Shown in pieces: positions 61,982-64,000 of a stretch of DNA of 64,000 nucleotides. The stretch is from Carallia brachiata (Eukaryota; Streptophyta; Magnoliopsida; Malpighiales; Rhizophoraceae). The notes beneath the pieces are model-generated. The model had not been told where the DNA came from, did no database searches, and saw only the letters and a list, made by a program, of their open reading frames with translations. Made by a program: the position numbers and the translations under genes. Each line of letters begins with the position of its first letter. Position 1 is the first letter of the stretch. The stretch is from the NCBI GenBank assembly GCA_021464245.1, contig JADCRB010000035.1:590762-654761 (forward strand). The letters run 5' to 3'.

Positions 61982-64000
61982 TAAGTCTCTAGGCCTATCA
62001 CAAAAAATGGCCGTTTTGTTTTTTTGCTAAAAAATAAACGTCGTTTTGTTTCTATATAATGTTCTGTTGTGCATGTCCATTTTTATCCTCGTGCATGTTA
62101 TTTGAGAACCAAGAATGCAAAATTTTATATTTTCTGGTTTATTACCTATATCTCATTATAGAAATTAAAAAGAAAAAGAACTTATCAAACGTCAAAAACA
62201 AAGTAATGTAGCGACACCCATTTTAGAAGTAATGTTAGAACGCCATATGTATGAATCATTTTGAGCACATAAAATCGCTGAATAGAATAAATAAATAATA
62301 CATTGGCCTTAATTTCAAGCAAAACGAAAATTACGATTAAAATTAGGATAGAACGGGGGTTGGACAATCAACTCTCAATCGTGCGTGACAAAGTTTTCTT
62401 TCTTTCCTTTTTTTTTTTTTTTTGTTTGTTTGGTCCAATTAGGTTGAGAAATAGGAAGATTTTATTTTTCCATTTTTTTGGGCACAATTTGTTAAATGAG
62501 AATATAGAAGAAAATAAGATGGTTTTGTGACTCGAGTAAATCATTGTCTCTGAAACCGATTTTTCAGCCCCCCCACTATTTTTTAAAATTATTACAGGTA
62601 TTTCTGGCAAAGGAAGAATTCTGTCAATTTCAACAATAGAAAACTCAAATTTTCCCTTGTAACCCCTCTCTATTTTATATTATATGCAAATTATCAATAT
62701 AATATACAATGCCTTTCTTCAGCTTGTTCCTCTTGGTTTAGTCAGAATGTCTTTCAAGACCGTCACTTTCGCGGCCGCCAAGATTTTTCTAAAATGAAAG
62801 AAATCATTATTTGCTGTAGTTGAACTTGAAGATGGGGTTGCAAAGCGGAGCTGAATAGCGAAAACTTCAACAATCTCTGGGCCGGATGAGTTTGGCCGTC
62901 CAATTAAAAGAACAACGGCTCTAAAGGCATATTGGAGTGCTACTAATTTTTGTCTAAGTATTCCTTATAAATATTTGGAGTGCTACTAATGTTTTCACCT
63001 AAAATTTCATCGCTGCATTTGTTTCACTAAATTTTCCCAATTGCTCTCTAATTGTGAAAATTTTAAAAGTTTGGATTTGAAGCTTCAACAGTACACTACC
63101 AAAAATTTTGTTCTTGTAGCTAACTAAACTAAATTAATTTGTGCTTTTACTGTTATTTATATGAATCACGCGATTAGCATAAATAAAAAGGCATATTAGA
63201 TTAGTTGCCTGAGTTTGTTTTCTTTTTTATTTGGGCGGTAGATTCAGAAGTTAAGAGATGAATTGGGAAAAAATGCAACAGCAACTCCTTACCGCCTAAT
63301 CTATTAACTATAATTAGTATTTGGAAAATAAAATTTTCTTCCAATTTTACAAGGTGAAAGAATGTCGATTTTTAACTATAATAACAATTTTTTTTTTATT
63401 TTTTGAAACTGACAATCTAATAATAAAAAAGTTAGAGGTAGTCACTATTTTTAACTACTTCAATTATTACTAAATCCTCAGTAAAATACTTAAACCATAG
63501 CAGAATGTTGTAATGCAAACTGCTTTTTTTTTTTTTTTTTTTTTTCTCTTGGGGCTTTTTGTTTGTGGTTTTCTTTAGCGACTCCTTTGCATTTTAGGAA
63601 ATGACAGACGTGTTATATGTTACACAAGCACAATGTGACGGCTACAATATCGTCTTAGCGTCATTGCAGCAGAAATGTTGCTTTCCTATGGAGCAGCACC
63701 CTTTTTGTTTTTGTTTTTTTTTGACCAGAAGCACTCCTTTTGTTTTCTTCGTGTTTTAGACGGTACATCTAATTTTTTTTTAACTTGGATAACGTCAACA
63801 TCTCCTCGAATTAAACTCTCAAACATCTTTTATTAGTTTCATCATTCAGTTTTCCCTTTTTGTTTAGTTAGACTGGAAGAAAGGTGGGTGAAGTCTGAGT
63901 ACGTTATAGCCTGGTGGTCAGTTTCATCGTTCATGACAATTTTATTAAAGTGCTCAAGCGCTTGACTTATCAATTAATAAAGTAACAAATTGATAATTGA
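61982..64000. other. Intergenic region at the window end
   Basis: No gene is supported. Bases about 62700-62950 are less AT-rich and could be a decayed gene or leader region, but no frame gives a recognisable protein. Long T tracts lie near 62408 and 63523-63545. Confidence 0.45.

Overview
This window is nuclear DNA from a flowering plant, most likely a woody eudicot. The evidence is the AT-rich intergenic sequence, spliced genes with short GT..AG introns, a plastid-type phosphoglycerate mutase, an Ole e 1-type cell-wall protein, a GPI-anchored lipid transfer protein and an FCS-like zinc-finger protein. I cannot fix the species from sequence alone. I see no rRNA, tRNA, CRISPR array or bacterial or viral gene.

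Seven genes can be reconstructed. From left to right: a GPI-anchored lipid transfer protein (minus, 1534-2551); an FLZ zinc-finger protein (minus, 9733-10353); a GH5 exo-1,3-beta-glucanase with an inserted fascin-like module (minus, 15098-18608, 8 exons); an Ole e 1-like secreted protein with a probable one-base frameshift near its end (plus, 26256-27434); a plastid 2,3-bisphosphoglycerate-dependent phosphoglycerate mutase (plus, 33660-36069, 7 exons); a Sec14/CRAL-TRIO lipid-binding protein (minus, 38736-41367, 5 exons); and a large SEN1/UPF1-like superfamily 1 helicase (minus, 47176-52824, 7 coding exons, with a non-coding first exon near 54.2 kb). The summed exon length of six models is an exact multiple of three and each ends at a stop. 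The Ole e 1 gene is open to a late stop only in the shifted frame. The genes do not form an operon or an evident pathway cluster. Three of them (lipid transfer protein, glucanase, Ole e 1-like) share a cell-surface or wall destination.

The space between genes is dominated by small transposons. I recognise one MULE-type MITE family starting GGGTTAAATGC with 9-bp target duplications (6.5 and 31.5 kb). A second group starts GGGATAA or GGGATAT and has 9-10-bp target duplications (18.9, 23.6, 43.0 and 44.4 kb). It includes a 1.6-kb full-length foldback element at 18955-20557. There are two tRNA-derived SINEs with target duplications, in intron 2 and just past the stop codon of the glucanase gene. 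A dispersed repeat rich in GTGTCC words occurs in opposite orientations at 22.8 and 36.9 kb. A recent tandem duplication of about 1435 bp spans 43.0-45.8 kb, with one crossover point inside a MITE.

The most unusual element is at about 56.5-58.1 kb. Two long diverged inverted arms flank a decayed C-terminal fragment of a GRAS transcription factor, which looks like a Pack-MULE-style gene capture. The other regions (0-1.5, 2.7-6.5, 24.1-26.2, 54.3-56.5 and 58.1-64 kb) are AT-rich sequence in which I find no supportable gene.
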